Origin: Adiantum capillus-veneris
Lineage: Eukaryota; Streptophyta; Polypodiopsida; Polypodiales; Pteridaceae
Assembly: GCA_014529385.2 (NCBI GenBank)
Contig: CM043966.1
Span: forward strand, 104,297,087-104,357,086
DNA length: 60,000 nt
Direction: 5' to 3'
Shown piece by piece: positions 33,193 to 45,289 of this stretch (positions are counted from its first letter, which is position 1; each line of letters starts with the position of its first letter). A program made the translations under genes and the position numbers. The notes beneath the pieces are model-generated. The model made no database searches. It was given only the letters and a program-made list of their open reading frames with translations, and was not told the origin of the DNA.

Positions 33193-33272
33193 TGTTACCA
33201 TATACATGTGGTAGTGATGTGTGTGGACACACTTAGGACTGTAGGGGCATTTTTCCCTTCACTAGGAGGTTT
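33193..33272 (+). mobile_element. Truncated solo copy of the Copia-2 LTR
   Basis: Begins TGTTACCATATACATGTGG and continues with CACACTTAGGACTG and GGGCATTTTTCCC, matching 45126-45205. Only about 80 bp remain. No target duplication was identified. Confidence 0.65.
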
Positions 33273-33329
33273 TTTTAAAGTACACAGTTTGAGGAGGTTT
33301 TTCAAATGCGTACTTTGCATTCTACACAA

Positions 33330-34950
33330 CAACTTCAATGCAACTTTGCTCCAAACCTGCAACATACTTGTTCATACAAAAAAGAGGCCACTCTTCCTGT
33401 TGTTACATCTTTTACTGGTCTTGCTTCCATCCATTTTGTCAAATAGTGCACAACCACAATGATATACTTTTTGCCAAGTTGTTGGTCCTTGACATTGGAC
33501 CTACAATATCCACTCCCCATTTTGCAAATGCATCAAAAGACATTATAGATTTTTGAGGCTCAGCCAAAAGCTTTTGGTTTGAAAACACTTGGCATTCATG
33601 GCATGACTTGCACAAAAAATAAGCATCTCTCATCATAGAGGGACAGCAATAACCCGCTCTCAGAATATTAAATTCAACCTAGTCCCTACCTTGATGACCT
33701 ATTTTCTCATGGCAATGCTTCAAAATCAAACCTATTTCTTCTTTGTGCGGCACTTTCCTTAGAATGCTATCTCTGCCATAAAACATGAGATCCTCACTTA
33801 CCAATGTGTATTTTCTTGCTTTTGCAACTATTCTCTTACATCGAACCTTTAACATGCCCTTTGGACATTGCCCTTTACCAAGAAATACTTCTACATCTTG
33901 CAATGATTCCCTTCCTGCAAGGCTTCCTTGACCTTTAAAGGAGCTACCAAGGCATCCAACTTGTCCCTAGCCAACTCATCAGCTTCTTTATTTTGCTCAC
34001 AAGGAACATGCTTAAACTGTATCTTCTCAAACTCATGCAAAATCTTCTTGATGCCATAGAACCACTTCTTCAAATTTTCTTTCTTAACATTCCACAAACC
34101 AAGCAATTGATTCATGACTAGCAATGCATCTCCTTTCACAATGACCCTCCTCCACACACTTCTTCAATCCAAGGAAAAGCGTGAGATACTCAGCCTCATT
34201 GTTACTTTTAGCTTCATCAAGATCATAATCTCTAGAAAGATTGCATCACCTTATGGGTTCTTAATGATTACCCCACCACTTGCCTTTTGAAGAACTTTCA
34301 TGTGTGCACCATCAAACATCATCATATATGTATCTGTACTATCTACGTCCTCTTCGTGATCATCGTTGTCAACTCTTGGGTAAGACGGAAGCTCCCCTCC
34401 CTTGTGTGCCACTATGTTTTCCAGGTGAGCTTTAACAGAATGATCAACTTTGAGCTCAAACTCACACTCTTGTAGCTCCATAGTCCACTTTAAGATGCCC
34501 TTGCTAGGCTTCAAATGTTGTACTACATTCAGCAAAATGTTTGATGTGGTAAGCACATAGAACTTTTGGGGCAACAAATATGTCTTGAACCTGCAACAAG
34601 CAAGAACCAATGCAAATACCCAATGTTCCATTTCCATGTAGGATAACTCCCTTACATTCTTCATCTTGCTCTCAAAATAGATTGGCTTGAAGTTCCTTCC
34701 CTACTTTTGTGAAAGCACCGACCCAAAATCTATAAACCCCACACTAATAAATACATAGAAAATCAATTGCAAGTCAGGAGGACTCACTGTTGGTGAAGCA
34801 CACAATACCTCCTTGATACCATCAAAAGCCTGTTGCATGTCTTCATTACACTCAAACCCTTGAACTCTTTGACTCAGTTTCAAGAGAGGATACATACTGA
34901 CATAGAAAAAACGTGACAAGTACCTGAGCTTATGCACAAATGATTCCAAA
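33330..34950 (-). pseudogene. Ty3/Gypsy pol remnant of locus B (RT end, RNase H, integrase)
   Basis: Minus-strand pieces in order. RT thumb-like LRYLSRFFYVSMYPLLKLSQ and FDGIKEVL (34949-34701). RNase H-like WVFALVLACCRFKTYLLPQK (34664-34251). A second, plant-type RNase H with VIVKGDALLVMNQLLGLW and HVPCEQNKEADELA (34157-33891). Integrase zinc part VPHKEEIGLILKHCHEKIGH (33903-33679) and CKSCHECQVFSNQ, then WGVDIVGPMSR and HYLTKWMEARPV (33636-33335). Many frameshifts and stops. The double RNase H links it to the same Tat-like lineage as Gypsy-1 and locus C. RT catalytic region and 5' end are missing. Confidence 0.7.
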
Positions 34951-36170
34951 TCCTTTGTGTTACTGGGCCAAAAACCTCTTCTTCCAAAGGCTCCTTTACA
35001 GGGAGTAGACTAAAATTTTCCTCCTTAAGGTGTTTGGTTCGATCACTTACACAGAACGACCTACCCTTTTAACAAAAAACCCCACTTCCAAAAATCATCT
35101 CCCAAACCTCCTGAAACTCCCTTTCACACCACAAATATGAAGATTAAAACCTACCCTAACCATTATTAAACCTCTCCATCTCTCTTGCAGCATCTCCCCT
35201 AACCTTTCACATCTTGATAAACCCATCCTATGTTGGACCAATGGGCCAAACTTAGCCATTCTTCTAACCCAAACAAAAGATACAAATTAATCTTATAAAG
35301 TTGTATACACTTTTTTTATTACCTCACCCCAACTACTACTCTTCTTTTGCAGGTTGATCCCCCTCCTCCTCCCTTAAAGAGCTCTTGGATGGAACTCGCT
35401 CCTAGCGGAAAAAAAACCTCCCCCTAAAGATTTTACCCTCTTTTTCAGAAAGGACCTCAAAAAAGAACCTCAAGTTGTACACCTTGATCACTAATTTTGC
35501 TAAAACACCCCCCCCCCTTTTTAAAGCTACGCGGGATTTTTTGAAAGACACGGTACTGAATCTATACCTAGTGTTTTACTTTGAAAAACACGATACTGAA
35601 TCTATACCTAGCTTTTTACTTGAGAATGCACACTATACCAAGTTGTTTTTTGAGATACACCACTTTAAAATACACCGCCTATAATTAAAAATACCTCTCA
35701 TACATAAACACCTCCATTTGAGTCCAACTCCCCCTAGCTAAATTATACTCCACATTTCCAATCAACCTGGACCCCCACCCTACCCTTACTTTCCCCTCCC
35801 TTGCAAACTAACACCACCACCCCATGTATACCCCCATGTGTACCCCCCTAAAATTCTCTTAGGAAAGTAGTCTCCTATTTAGGCCCATTTCCCTCAAACT
35901 ACCTGCAAAGTAATACTTTCCCCCAATTTAGCTCTTTACTACACACTTCACCCTTGTTTCCTTTAGTGGTTCGGGAAACATCCCAACCAATCCTTTTCTA
36001 GTACTCTCCTTTTCTGAGTACACTCTCCTTCATTAAAATCCCCCCCCCCCCCCCCCTTTTTTTCAACCCCACCACAACCCTACACCATCCTATATAAGGA
36101 CACCCCTCCCCTCCCCTCTATCACATTCTAAACCCCCTACTCCTAACTGGTGAGCTCCACAAGGAGTGAA
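34951..36170. other. C-rich spacer between divergent loci B and C, with TATA-like site
   Basis: C/A-rich plus strand, poor in G. It includes a run of 17 C (36040-36056) then T, a ~40-bp partial duplication with CACGATACTGAATCTATACC (35548-35625), and TATATAAGGA at 36091-36100, about 130 bp before the first coding block of locus C. This could be the LTR or leader of locus C, but no partner copy was seen. Confidence 0.4.
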
Positions 36171-36222
36171 ATGTGTTTGGTACACCCCGATTGGGAGGAA
36201 AGTAGATTGTACTTCTGGATAG

Positions 36223-39200
36223 TTGATGAATATGGTGCCCAAACTTAAAAGGCAGTGGAAGTCATTAGTGAATCCAAAGAAAGAGTCAAAGCATGGACAA
36301 ATCAGAGTGTTGATTGTGGGAGAGTTACCCTACATTTTTCCTATTTTGAATGCTTGGCACAAAGGTGTGGGCATGGGAGAAGCCTACATTGATGGAGGTG
36401 TTCAAGTTTGTATGATCACATAGTCATGTGTCAAGAGACTAGGTCTCACTACATGCGGAAGCTTTGGGTTTTGGATTTGACTAGCAAACCGTGCCAAAGT
36501 GAAATGTTTGGAGATGATCCACAATTTGGAAGTTGAATTCTTTAACATGAAGGTTACAGTAAACTTTCATGTTATGCCAGCTGGCCTGGGATCTTTTCCT
36601 CTCATTTTGGGACAACCTTGGTTGAGAGCTGTTGGTTTTGTGCAAGATTAGAGCAAGGGCACAATCTGTGTGTGTGGCAGGAAGGGTGAAAAGAGGGTGT
36701 TTGATATGATTACCAAGCAACATACGGAACTGGAAGATGTGAGTGAGAATGATGAATCCGAAGTTACCAGAGAATATAGTTCTGAAGACTCAGAAAGTAG
36801 CACTACTTCGAGTTCCAGTGATGAGGGTGAAGTGTCATCCTTGTTGTTGGACGAGGAAAAGAGAGAAGTTTGTGAAGTGTTGCAAATATCAAGGAATATA
36901 AATGCTTCAAGCCGTTTAGAGAAACTTGAAGAGTTGATGCAACCTAAACAGGAATTGTTAGTGAAGAAAGAGTTGATTCAAAATATGTTGAGTACTAATT
37001 TGACACAAGGAGAAAGAAGAGAGTACTTAACAATGTTGGACAGGTTTCCAAATCTTTTCATCACTTCATACCAAGAAATAAGGGGTTTTTTTGGGGATCC
37101 TGTGAAGATCAAGCTCATTGAAGGGCAAAGCCGATAAGATAGAAATTAAGAAGCATGGGTAAGGAGCAAATGAATGCTTTAAAGGAAGAAGTGGATAAGC
37201 TTTTGGATGCAGGGTTCATTTGTGCCAGTGGATAATGCTGAATGGGTGAGCCCTGTAGTGGTCACTCCAAAGAAAGATGGGTGTTGGAGACTTTGTGTTG
37301 ATTACAAGCCATTAAATATAGTGAGACCAAGAAAGATCTATACCCTTTCTCTTTCATTGATCAACTTTTAGATGCAGTGGCTGGTTTTGAAAGATATAGT
37401 GTATGTGATGGTTATTCATGATATTTTCAACTTATCCGATCCTTGCTCCTAAAGATCAGAAAAATACTACTTTTATCATGCCATGAGGTTGTTTTTGCTT
37501 TTTCTTCCTTCCTTTTGAGTTAAAAAATGGGCTTGGAGCTTTTGAAAGGAAAATGGATTGGGTCCTTAGCCCATTTCTTGGAAAAGTTTTCAAAGGATTC
37601 ATAGATGATTTCTGTGTATACAGTTCAAGAAAAGAGCATGTTCAAAAGCTTGAAATGACTTTTGCAAGGTATGATGAATGCAAGGGTCAGTTGAACCCTA
37701 AAAAATGTCATTTGGCGCAACCATGGGTGAAGCTTCTTGGACATGTGATTTCAGAAAATGGGATTGAAGCGGATCTAGAGAAAGTAGAGACTTTGTGTTG
37801 CTGTCATCTCCAAAAGATACCAGACAGTTAGCCACTCTCATACAGAAGGTTAAATATATGTCTCGTTTCACACCTTTGGCATCACAGCTATTGTATCCAT
37901 TGCAGCAAATAGTTAAGAATGATCCCTTGAGTGGTCTCATGACTGTGATGATTTTTTTGACAAATTCAAAGAGGTTTTGAGTACGCTACCCATTATGCAA
38001 GCTCCTCACTGGGAAAAGGAGTTTTATGTTAACCCATCAGTGGAAGATGATTCTATTGGGACTATGTTGTTGCAAAAGGGGAAGGAATCTCACTATATGA
38101 ACCCTATTCATTATACTAGCAGAGTGAAGACTCCTCATGAGAGAGATTTTTCTGAAATTGAACTGGTGATGACCAGTATGGTTTATGCTTGCAAACAATT
38201 CCGACACTATTTGTTGCAAAAGTCATTCACCTTTCTCACCAGTTATTCATTGCTTCCCACCTGTTCAATAATTCAAGTATATCAAATATAGTGATGAAAT
38301 GGGTTATTGAACTTCAAGAGTTTCAGTTCACTTTTTCGATGGAAGAGAGTACTCGGGCTACCCTGGCAGATTTACTCACTTATAAAGACAATCCTATTTT
38401 GATTAAAGAAGAGGTGGTGTGAAGGAATAAAGTCAAGACTCTTGCTATGTTTGATGCTTCACTGTTATACTTCGATGGTTCTTATTGAAGAAGTCATGAT
38501 GCTACTTCAGGAGGCATTGTCATTTATGATGCACAAGGGAATCTTATAAGAAAGCAAGGGTTGAAACTTGATGCAAAAAGTAACAATGAAGTAGAGTACA
38601 TGGCTCTTGAAGGTGGTTTGCACAAGTTGCTTACACTTGGGAATTAGACGCTTGCAAATCAAAGGAGATGCCTTCTTGGTCGTGAAGTAAGTATTGAGAG
38701 TATGGAAGAATAAGAATCCTAAACTGAAGAATTTATGCTTCAAAGTGAAATCATTGATCAAAAAGTTTCATATTGAGAGGTTTCAAAATGAATAAGCTCA
38801 TGATGCTGCCCAAGAAATGATCACTTGTGTGTTTGTGCTATAGGCAAATGCCCCTTTATATCATGGGAGGGAAGTGTTATCAAAGGAAGTAGATTTTCTG
38901 TTGATAGGTGTCCTACTTGAAGATTTACCATCTTCCAAAAATTATGCTTTTATAAGAAAAGCTAGGAAATACAAAATGCTTGATGATGTGCTTTACATGA
39001 AAGGAAGTGATTTGATTTTGCGTCGTGTGTCCTGGAAAGAAGAAATTTACAAAATCTTGGAAGAAAATCATGAGGAATCTTGTGGAGGCCATTTTGCCAT
39101 GAAGATTGTCATAATTTTTGCAAGAAGGCTATGTATGTCCAAGCATTTAGCGGGATGTTAATCATTGGTGCAAGTCGTGTTTGCCTTGCTAGAAAATGGG

Positions 39201-39600
39201 AAAGAGAATTTTGAAGCCCAAATTGCGACAAACAATTCTAGCTTTTGATGTGTTTGAAAAATGGGGTCTTGATGCCATTGGACCCTTACCTATGACTAGC
39301 AAAAGAAATGCTTACATTTTACAGTAGTGGATTATTTGTCATGATGGGCAGAAGCCAAGGCTGTCAATTAGATTACCAAAAGGAGATGGGGAAATTTGTT
39401 TATGAGCATATCTGTTGCAAATTTGGTGTGCCCCTAGAGCTACTTTTTGATAGAGGACCAGGATTTAGAGGAGAGCTGCTTGATTTCTTATGCAAGAAGC
39501 TCAATATATAGCATAGGTACAGTTCTCCTTACTATCCACAATGCAATGATCTCAATGAGAGATTCAATGGATAGTTGGTAAACATCTTGACAAAGATGAC
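36223..39600 (+). pseudogene. Ty3/Gypsy protease-RT-RNase H-integrase remnant (locus C)
   Basis: Plus-strand blocks in order. Protease AYIDGGVQVCMIT then a stop (36390-36423), and FPLILGQPWLRAVG (36596). An acidic/Ser linker SEDSESSTTSSSSDEGE and a pre-RT region MLDRFPNLFITSYQEI (36670-37137). RT with VCDGYS (37395), then FIDDFCVYSSRKEHV (37597). RNase H with LLQKGKESHYMNPIHYTSRV (37977-38291). A second RNase H beginning near 38465. Integrase zinc part ENHEESCGGHF (39062), then GLDAIGPLP-like (39275) and DRGPGFRGELLDF (39440). Over ten stops or frameshifts. Block order and motifs parallel Gypsy-1 closely, including DGG in the protease and FIDD in RT. Gag is not upstream; gag of this family lies downstream. 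Confidence 0.75.
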
Positions 39601-40105
39601 CTAGACACATGGGAAGACTTGGGATTCAAAGTTGCCTTGTCTTGTTTGCACGCTAACAACGTGTAGTCATGAACCTCAACAAAACATACAATGCTTACAC
39701 TCGAATGAAAGAGCAAAGAAAGAGGAACACAATGCAAATCTTGAAATAAAAAATGGATTACCCAATCATTAGTTGCAATGATTACAAGTTGGAGCTTTGT
39801 AGTCGCTTGAGCATTTCTACAATAAAGCTCTCCTCTCTCCAAAAGATAAGACTCCTTTCACATTAAAAATATTGAATTTTATACCTAGGGATTTCTAATG
39901 ACCAGTGACCGGCTCACATGGACTTTCACAAGTCACATAATAGAATTACAACTCAAGGAATCAACCAGCTACTCTGGAATCATGATTACACACAGTCTAC
40001 CTAGTCTAGCTTGGGAAAATAATAGACTACAAATGTGGTGTTTGGCTATGTGTTTGGCAGCCAGTTTGGTGCCCGTTTGGTCAATCCACTAATAAACACG
40101 GATAA
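39601..40105. other. Decayed sequence between integrase and ORF0
   Basis: No coding block recognised after the integrase core. No terminal repeats seen. Confidence 0.4.
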
Positions 40106-40440
40106 CACATGTGGGTTTGTATAAGTACAATAATGGAGATCAAATGCTCTATTTGATATGTGATGAACCCAATGTGAGAGACTTAACTGAGTAGAAATGC
40201 TTCTATGTGTTCATGTACAAAGTGGAGAGAGATACTGAGGTGATCATGCTAGACAAGTATGGTCGAAGATACTTTGCAGTAGTAAGTCGTAAAGATCTTG
40301 AGGGATATACATACTTTGGAGGACCACTCCACAGTATCTATGTCACCCCCCCCAGCACGTATAGATATACATACTTTGGAGGGCCACTCCACAGTATCTA
40401 TGTCACCCCCCCCCAGCACGCATAGACCAATTGTCTTTGA
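40106..40440 (+). pseudogene. Small conserved ORF upstream of gag (locus C 'ORF0')
   Basis: The frame from about 40125 carries YLICDEPNVRDL, a TAG, FYVFMYKVERDTEVIMLDKY and DLEGYTYFGGPLHSIYV. It aligns by eye with the minus-strand ORF at 32556-32928. Its tail holds a 60-bp tandem duplication. It ends at the border of Copia-2 (PIVFERRPGTM). Unrecognised family. Confidence 0.5.
40305..40427. repeat. 60-bp tandem duplication
   Basis: ATATACATACTTTGGAGG ... CACCCCCCCCAGCACG occurs twice, 60 bp apart, with only a few differences (one extra C). It extends the ORF0 frame in phase. Confidence 0.9.
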
Positions 40441-40463
40441 AAGGAGACCAGGAACTATGAGAG

Positions 40464-40689
40464 TGTTGGAATTAGGGTTGCAGAGAAACACACACAGATT
40501 GGAGAAGACGAAGGAAGCTCAAGGCACACAATAGAGAGTGTGTTACTTAATGTGCAATAGAAAGATAGATAGCCCTAGAGTGATGGGCGTATATACAATT
40601 CACGGGGAAAAAACCTCCTAAAGAGGGAAAAATTGCCCCGGCAGTCCTAGTGTGTTCACACACATCACTACCACATGTATATGGTAACA
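40464..40689 (-). repeat. Copia-2 3' LTR
   Basis: On the minus strand it runs TGTTACCATATACATG to CCTAATTCCAACA. TATA-like TGTATATACG is in the middle. This orientation agrees with the minus-strand gag-pol. Confidence 0.75.
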
Positions 40690-40702
40690 AATCTCCCCTG
40701 GA
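40690..40702 (-). promoter_or_regulatory. Copia-2 polypurine tract
   Basis: Minus strand CCAGGGGAGATT directly precedes the LTR start TGTTACC. Confidence 0.6.
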
Positions 40703-40764
40703 GTGATGCGGTGAACGAGAGCTGGCACATGAGTAAAGGGAAGTGCCATGCCCTGAGGACATGA

Positions 40765-43700
40765 TCAGTCCACAAAGGAGAGTAAGCCCAAAGCTTTGCG
40801 GAAAGCTTCAAGCTTCTCACGAGACAATGCCTTTGTGAAAAGATCTGCAAGGTTGTTCTGTGTTGGCACATAAGCCAAGCTGATCTCTCCTGCTGAGAGC
40901 CTCTCCCTCACATATTGGTAATGCACCTCAATGTGCATTGTGCGAGCATGAAAAACTGGGTTCTCGCAACTGCCAATGCGCTCTGACTGTCAGTGTAGAT
41001 AGTGTTGGCAGTGTCCTGTCCAACACCCAAATCAGCCATAAGGCGTCTGAGCCATACACACTCAACCGTAGGTGTGAAGACTGCCCTGTACTCAGCCTTA
41101 CAACTCGAAGTGGCCACAATAGGTTTCTTCTTGCTCAACCATGATATACATGAACTACCAAGCATTAAACAAAAACCACTTGTGGACACTCTCATGTCAA
41201 AACAACCAGCCCAATTTGAGTCCGAAAAAGCATGTAAGTCTGGCGGCAATGATCCCCCCTTGGGATAAAACAAGCCAAGATGTAAAGTGCCACTAAGGTA
41301 GCGGAAAATCCTCTTGACAGCCTGCCAATCCTTAGACCCTGGGCTATGCATAAATCTGCTAACCTGTGAGACTGCAAACTGAATATCCGGCCTCCTGTTG
41401 CATACATAAATGAGGCAGCCAACAGCAGTTTGATAAAGAGTAACATCAACAAGATCGCCAGCATCATGTAGACTCAACTTCAAACCTGTTTCCATGGGAG
41501 TGGCAATAGGTTTGCAATCCTCAAGTCCAAATTTACATAGCGATGTCTCTATGTAACTTTTCTGACACAAGGCAATACCACCATCACACTGCTTAAACTG
41601 TATACCCAAGTAGTGATGCAACAGCCCCAAATCTTTCATCTTGAAAGTAGCATTCAAATCAGCCTTAAATTCAGAAATATGTCTCTCATTTGGTCCAGTG
41701 ATCAGCAAATCATCGACATAAAGAACCACAATGAGAAGTACATCATCCTCACGCTTTACATACAATGTGCTTTTTGTTGGACTGTTTACGAAAGCCTTGT
41801 TTAACCAAATGAGTTTCAGCTTTCTCATACCAAGCACGAGGAGATTGCTTCAACCCATACAAAGCCTTCTTACATCTTCACACTTTATCCTCTTGTCCTT
41901 TTATGACAAAACCACGAGGCTGCGTTACATAAACTTCCTCAAATATGTCACCATTCAAGAAAGAAGTAACAATGTTTGATTGATGTAGATCCCAACCAAA
42001 ATGAGCTGCCAATGCACATAGAAAACGCACAGTAGTCATACGACAAGTGGGAGCAAAAGTCTCTTCATAATCAATGCCTTTTTGTTGTGCATAACCCTTT
42101 GCAACAAGTCGAGCCTTATGGCGATCGATCTCACCATCCGGCTTGCGTTTTAACTTGTAAACCCACTTCGTACCAATGGCCTTTTTGCCAGGAGGCAAAT
42201 CACATAAACTCCATGTGTCATTTTCTATGAGTGCATCATATTCTGATTGCATGGCAGCCATCCAATTTTCTGAATTCTATGCTTCATCAAAAGAGAGAGG
42301 CTCCTCAACATCATGTAAGAAAGACATAGCCAAATCATAACAATCTGATGCATAAGATGCATGGCGAGAGCCTGAACGAGTACGACTAGACAAAGGTGCA
42401 TCCAATTTACTATCACGCAAAGTGTGCACCAGCCATTTTGGCATACCTCTAGCCTGCTCATTTTCATCCCTTTCCTCATCAAGTACATCATGTACATCTG
42501 CATCAGTAATAGGCTGATCTAGAACATTTTCAGAAACCCCCATAGGCTGTACATTTGCCTCATTGGAACTTACATTCGTATTTCCACCACTGAAAAGAGG
42601 CAAAAAAGTGTCATAAATGTCCTGTGAGCTTACATTACTGTCTCTAGTACATGACAGCAAGGGCTGAACATAATCTTCCACAAACACTACATCCCGAGAA
42701 ACCAGAATACGTTTTGTTTGCGGATGATACAACCTATAACCTTTGCTTTTAGCACTATAACCAACAAAAATACATTTGACAGCAACACCATTTTGCTGAG
42801 GTGTATAAGGCATTGTACATTGGTGTTTTATCCCACGACTAGCCAGAAATGCATTAAATTCATGAGACATATACTCCCCCCATTTATCAGAACGGAGGGT
42901 GCCCATAGTACATTTCTAGATAGTTTCAGCCATAGCCAGAAATTGTTTGAAGCACATAAGAACTTCGGACTTTGCTTTAAGCAAAAATACCCATGCATGC
43001 CTGGAGTAATCATCAATGAAAGTCACAAAGTACAGGTAATTGCCCAAGGACGGAGTTTGCATGGGCCCACAAACATCACTATGCACAAGCTGCAACCTGC
43101 ATGTGGCCCGAACTGAACCATCCTTCGGAAACTTAGAACGTTGTATCTTACCCAAAATACAGCCTTCATAAACATGTTTGACAGGTGCTTCAAGAGGCGG
43201 CAAAGAAGCAACCATATTAGATTTCTGCAAACGTAGCAAACTGGCAAAATTCAAATGACCAAAACGTGCATGCCAAAGTTTTGCATGTGAAATAGCCCTT
43301 GAATCTGCAACATCATTTGCAAAATTTTGTCCACACTTGTCATACAAAGTGAGCTTATACAGCCCACGGCACAAAAGGCCAGATGCAACAATTTCATCAC
43401 CAAAACTGAGATCATGAATTGTACATCTGTCATCCACAAATTTGACTACAAGTCGAAATCTAGCAAGTGCAGACACAGACAAGAGATTCTTCTTGATCCC
43501 AGGTACATAAAGTGCATCAACAAGTGTGAAGGAACTGCCATTTGCAACAGTAAGCACAATCTTTCCAACTCCCTGAACCGGATAAGAGGCATTGTTGGCA
43601 CAAGTGACTGAATTCCCATGAGGGACAGACTCGAGAGAGGTAAACAATTCATGATGTGAGGTAATGTGCTTTGTAGCACCACTGTCGAAATACCACACAT

Positions 43701-44769
43701 GTGAATCTGCAGCAATTGACAAGCATGCATCATGGACAGCAGGATTGTAAGTGCACTCTGCGCTAAAAGCCCATTCTGCATCAACATCAGCATCACAGTC
43801 TCCTTTCACAGAAGACTCAACAATGGTTGCATTTGTAGTGGAACCAGCATTTGCAGTGGAACCACCCTCTTTCTTCTTAGCCTCTTTGGCCTTCAACTTA
43901 GGACACGACTTGATCAAGCGAACATTAGCTTTACAATAATGGCAACGCATCTTCTTTTTGCCCTTATCACCAGAATTGCCAGACGAAGTGCTGCCAGTAG
44001 AAGCATTAGGAACAAAATTTTTACCACTCGCAGCAAAACCATAACAAGTGGCTGCATTGCTGTTACCACCCTTTCTTTGAGAAGCAATAAAAGCCTGTTC
44101 AACTGCACGCTACCTAGTCCTGTTTTTTTGGAAAGTGACTCTTGCAACAGCAATGTGCATAATGCATCAAACTTGACAACTTCAGGATTTCCTTGGGTCA
44201 TAAGTCTCCAATTACTAGCAAAAGTCTAGTAAGAATCTGGTAAGGCATCAAAAACAGTCTGCACTAGGGAACTGTCTGAAATGACTTCACCTGCAGAAAT
44301 GAGTTGCTCATTGATATCCTTGACATTAGCAATGAAAGTGTCCATATCATCTTCCTCATGCATAATCTTTGACTCTAGCTCTTTACGCAGCAAAGCAATT
44401 TTAGCCTCATTGCAACTTGCATAAAGACCAGCCAAGATATCTCAAGCCTGTTTTGCAAATTTTGCTGAATGGATGTAAGGAACAATGGTGCTCTTTAGAG
44501 ACGACGCAATCAATGCATGAGCGTGTGCATCCTTAACATCCCAACAAGCTTGTTCTGTCATAGGCAAAACAACTCTAACAGCAGCAATCCTTGCAGCAAG
44601 ACCTGCAACATCCTCAACATCGCCTACATCCTCAGAACCAGGACGTACATCAATGCCCGGCACAATGTTCCAGACGCCCTTTGACACAAGAACATGTTGC
44701 ATCATATAAGCCCACATAGGGTAGGGCAGCAAACATCTTGAACACATCTGTGTTGTTGTTGTTAGCCAT
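40765..44769 (-). pseudogene. Copia-2 gag-pol
   Basis: Start chosen at MANNNNTDVFKMFAALPY (ATG 44769). Gag follows with frameshifts (KIALLRKELESKIMHEEDDM). The knuckle CHYCKANVRLIKSC lacks its histidine. Protease VWYFDSGATKHITS (near 43690). Integrase zinc part KLWHARFGHLN and CEGCILGK-like sequence (near 43260-43150), DDYSRHAW (43005). A deletion then joins TPQQNGVA directly to [15 protein letters not shown] (near 42780), removing roughly 80 residues of integrase. RT with KWVYKLKRKPDGEI, LHQSNIVTSFLNGD and LYVDDLLITG (41725). RNase H with SDSNWAGCFD and TDSQSALAVA. Ends near 40765 with FRKALGLLSFVD. Stops at 41878 and near 42906 and several frame changes. Not functional. Confidence 0.8.
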
Positions 44770-45125
44770 GGTAAATGTTGCACCTGATGTGAAAACTGAC
44801 CAAAAATACGAGAAACGGAGCGGGAACAACACGTGCTATATAGCACAAACCGTAGAAGACTATAAGGCACCTGTTATGCAAAAAACGGCACTGACAAGAA
44901 TTATGCACAAAATGACAAAATAGCATGTGCAGTACTGCCTGTAGTGGAAACGGAGACCGAAATGATCCCAAATCGAAAATCTGAGCAGACCAAGATTTAC
45001 AAGCCTTCCCAAAGTATTTGTCGACCTGTGAACGCTCACCAAAGCTCACTGAAATCGGAACAAGTGAGCAGGCGTATGCTGGAGCAGCTGGCGACTAAAC
45101 CCGAGATCTCAGTGGACTCACTCTC

Positions 45126-45284
45126 TGTTACCATATACATGTGGTAGTGATGTGTGTGAACACACTAGGACGGCCAGGGCATTTTTTCCCTCTTTAGGAG
45201 GTTTTTTCCCCTGTGCATTGTATATACGCCCATCACTCTAGGGCTATTTATCTTTCTATTGCACATTAAGTAACACACTCTCTA
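45126..45284 (+). repeat. Partial Copia-2 LTR in inverted orientation
   Basis: Plus strand TGTTACCATATACATG to CACACTCTCTA, the reverse complement arrangement of the left copy. About 67 bp of U5 are missing at its right end. Similar in sequence to 40531-40689 apart from scattered changes. Confidence 0.85.
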
Positions 45285-45289
45285 GCCCG

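Larger units (their letters stand above)
40464..45284 (-). mobile_element. Copia-2: Ty1/Copia element with inverted right LTR
   Basis: Left: a 226-bp LTR with TG...CA ends and a purine tract on the correct side for a minus-strand element. Middle: gag-pol on the minus strand. Right: a partial LTR copy in the opposite orientation, where the 5' LTR and primer site should be. No target duplication or primer binding site was found on the right. The element interrupts locus C between ORF0 and gag. Confidence 0.8.
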
